Below are positions 61,326 to 64,000 of a stretch of DNA of 64,000 nt, one piece after another. The notes below the pieces were generated by a model. The model was not told the DNA's origin. It saw only the letters and a program-made list of their open reading frames with translations, and searched no databases. The stretch's first letter is position 1, and every line of letters starts with the position of its first letter. The translations under genes were made by a program, and so were the position numbers. The stretch spans positions 2,335,822 to 2,399,821 of the forward strand of contig CAADRB010000014.1 in assembly GCA_900708905.1 (NCBI GenBank). Direction: 5' to 3'. Origin of the DNA: Hymenolepis diminuta. Taxonomy: Eukaryota; Platyhelminthes; Cestoda; Cyclophyllidea; Hymenolepididae.

Positions 61326-64000
61326 AAAAGCATCTGAATAAGGGACAAAACGGAGAAGGAATATTAAGCAACGATATTAGAACCCCAAGTTTCTTTTATA
61401 TATTCTAAAATTACTTACTTGCTCATATATTTTTAAGGATTATGGTTCATCCTTTAATGTCTTAATGTTTCAGATTAACAATTAAAACCCTAGGTTTATA
61501 AGTGAGATTACGTTCAGAATATTCAAAGCCTGTTGGTTGATTGATTTAATGTCACCTCCACCTTTCCCAACCAAGAGCACATAGATGACATTATCAACGA
61601 TTGCATAGCATCGCAGAGCTAACTAAAGTACGTTCAGGGAGAACTTTGAATGCCGTTATCATTTTAATAGGTCAGAAAATTATTTTACTGGCTTTGTTTC
61701 TATTTCATTAAAGTCATACTAAAATGTGCAACCAAAACGACGGAACTGATTGCGTTAATATTTCAAAATCTAGTTGCCGCCATGCTTTATTACAATACGA
61801 TGTTTATGTGGCGAAAATTTTCATTCTTCGTCAATTTTTCATCTATTCTTTCACTCAAGTGGGAATGTTAATCAAAGTCAGCATTTACCAAGATGTTACA
61901 CCTAAAAGTTGGGATTTAGTGTTAAAATAAGGTAAGAGATTGCGTTTCAAGTGCTCTCAATGAGAAATCGGTACTGAGCATGTTAACCGATATGTGCGCA
62001 AACCGTATGCACAAATCGGCTCTTGAAACAGAATGCCTATCTTCCGGGTTAAGAATACTCAAGTATCGGATGAATTTCGAGATGAGGCCGGAATGCAATT
62101 ATATATGAGCTTGTGGTATGAACTTGTAATAAAATGAAAGTATTTTATAAATTAATTTCAGGAAAAATTTTGATAAAATAGCCACCGTATTCGAAATTTC
62201 CTGATCTTGAGAAGGATAGAAAGAAAATCATTAACGTTTGAAGTCCAAAGCAGAAGTAATTTTAAAAATTCGACTATTTGAAGCAGTTGAAGCAGTTTAG
62301 TTAAAGCTTTTCCTCTAAGTCCGGGCTGAAGCGGCTATAGTATCATTAATGTGTAGCATTATTGATATAAGTTTATAAGAATGTGAAGCTCTACAAATTT
62401 GAAAGTTTAGATATCTCGTCTTTGTAACGTCAAGATAGTGTAAGCTGCCTGATATCCTATATGATCATTTTGCCATCTCAAACATAGGAAGGAAAAATGG
62501 ATTGAAGTGGCAAGACCCACCATCGTGATGAAAAACCGATCGATAAGCACTGAACATCGCAGACATGCATCCCCTGCGGCAATGCACAGGACAAACCAGG
62601 AAATTACAATTTTGGAACGTGGATTGCCCATTTAGTAAACATTGTACAGCCCGATTCCAAAAACCGAATGAAGTAATTCACTTTGATACTTTGATATTGC
62701 TATCATAATATTTTTGATCCACCCTCCCTCCTTTTTGCCGGTTGAACTTTCTGTTAACCGATTTCAGTTGCTTTTCATTATCAGGAATACTGATTTGCAT
62801 ACTGTTTATTCCAGGTTTCTTGAAGTAACTTATAATATTTTGAATTTGAAATATTTTAATTCCTGTCTCACAAGTTCTTATTTTCTTTTGTTTCAACAAG
62901 GAAGATTATACAACCCCACCTCGTCCGATTAGAAATTGTGACCTTTCAACTGTAGTACTATTACTAATACCAAGGTCATTTAACTGTATGTAAGCATTTT
63001 AACGACTCATAGAGATTGATTTTAATAATCTCTGTGACATTTTGACAGTCTAAGTCCAATTTAAATGCACTGCATGCGTATCAATGATACACCTTTTTAA
63101 ACATAATTTGAATTTACGAATATTCGTGTTTTATAATTACCCATGAAAGTTGAAAGAGATACAATTTTAATCGTGGGAAGCATCAGGAACAGGAAGGCAG
63201 TTCAAGACGAATCAAGAGAAGAGGATCGAGTAGAAATAGAGAACTTAGCCACAATTCATTTGAATTCTGATTTCATCTACGTTAGTTTATTTCGTACTAG
63301 TTATAGCCCACTAGATTACGTCACAATGCTCCCAATTTTATGATTCAGGACTTAGTTCCGAAGCTTCCTTAGTGAGCCTATATCAATGACATTCAGATCC
63401 TATTGACTTAATTATAAAATTGCGTGATCGGTCTTGACGCATAATTCGTTTGCCATTTCGTTAGCCAAGAAAAAGCTATTCGAAACTAGAGCTCTCTAAT
63501 CTCCCACTTCGTGTCTAAAATAATACTGAGTCAAAACAAATGTGTATTGACAATTTGTTGGAAACTAAATAAGATCCAGCCTTAAAGCATTATTTGGGAA
63601 TGGGTATTCTTGAGGGTATATAATTGAATCATTTGATTTTAGTCATTCAGTTAGGACCGTTATCAAATGCTATTGATAGTCTTTTAATCTCCGGAATGCG
63701 TTCCCTTCAGTTTCACATTCAAATTATTTAGTGCAATTGGTTTTTAGGTTCTGAGGTGTTGAATCTTATAAGAGGACTCTTTTGCATTAAGAACTCAGCT
63801 AATTAAAACTATTAAAAATAGAAACTTTACTTGTTTTATCACGATACATTTCCTCCAACCCTTTCAATTCATTACATTTTCAATTGTTCATTTTTTTAAA
63901 TTCAGAATACTATATCCCACTCACGGTTGACCTTGAACTCGTTTTTTTTCACCGTCGTGCAAAAAAAGGCCGTTTTGTCATCTAATCTTATGCCTTTAAG
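61326..64000. other. No supported gene
   Basis: ORFs of 66-74 codons on both strands (61724 +, 62407 -, 62678 -, 62714 +, 63143 +) have no splice context, and two overlap on opposite strands. The frame at 63143-63343 (+) has the most protein-like composition (SIRNRKAVQDESREEDRVEI), but nothing more can be said. Confidence 0.4.

Noticed and set aside
1..64000. CRISPR array, bacterial operon or prophage
   Set aside because: No evenly spaced repeats, no ribosome-binding sites and no packed ORFs; spliced genes show that this is eukaryotic nuclear DNA.

Overview
This is AT-rich animal nuclear DNA, roughly two-thirds A+T by eye, with few genes. There is no operon structure, no ribosome-binding sites, and no rRNA or true tRNA gene. 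The best clue to the organism is one clearly recognisable gene (25607-28062, + strand). It encodes a coiled-coil protein of the CCDC63/CCDC114 (ODAD1) outer-dynein-arm docking family, and seven of its introns are interrupted at about 29-38 nt, with one further 640-nt intron near its 3' end. Ultrashort introns beside ordinary ones, in an AT-rich genome that builds motile axonemes, point to a flatworm (schistosome- or tapeworm-like). That placement is inference; no species can be named from the sequence alone.

Outside this gene most of the window is intergenic or intronic. Single-frame ORFs mislead here because exons are short. Reading frames together with splice signals suggests several other split genes, none assigned to a family with confidence: 5896-6448 (+, faint resemblance to the LisH/FOP N-terminal domain of centrosomal proteins), 30431-30713 (-, with candidate 42- and 34-nt introns), 31837-33160 (+, three phase-consistent introns and strong splice signals), a candidate terminal exon at 33334-33443 (+), 37078-37591 (+, one 79-nt intron), and 56657-56985 (-, GC-richer, basic N-terminal region of an unknown protein that must continue downstream). 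They are offered as candidates at moderate to low confidence.

Two dispersed repeat families were found by comparing segments within the window. One looks like a tRNA-derived SINE (copies near 23690, 36855, 48612, 59041 and 61160). The other, unnamed, has copies near 10400, 40905, 41440 and 51071; two of these lie about 0.5 kb apart in direct orientation. Several perfect inverted repeats are present, the most notable a 12-bp-arm palindrome at 11027-11054 that carries a POU-type octamer in each arm.

Layout: 1-5.9 kb mostly featureless; 5.9-7 kb candidate exons; 7-25 kb repeats and hairpins only; 25.6-28.1 kb the docking-complex gene; 28-34 kb a cluster of candidate exons on both strands; 37-37.6 kb a two-exon candidate just downstream of a SINE; 38-56 kb repeats; 56.6-57 kb a minus-strand gene start; 57-64 kb SINE copies and otherwise nothing recognisable.
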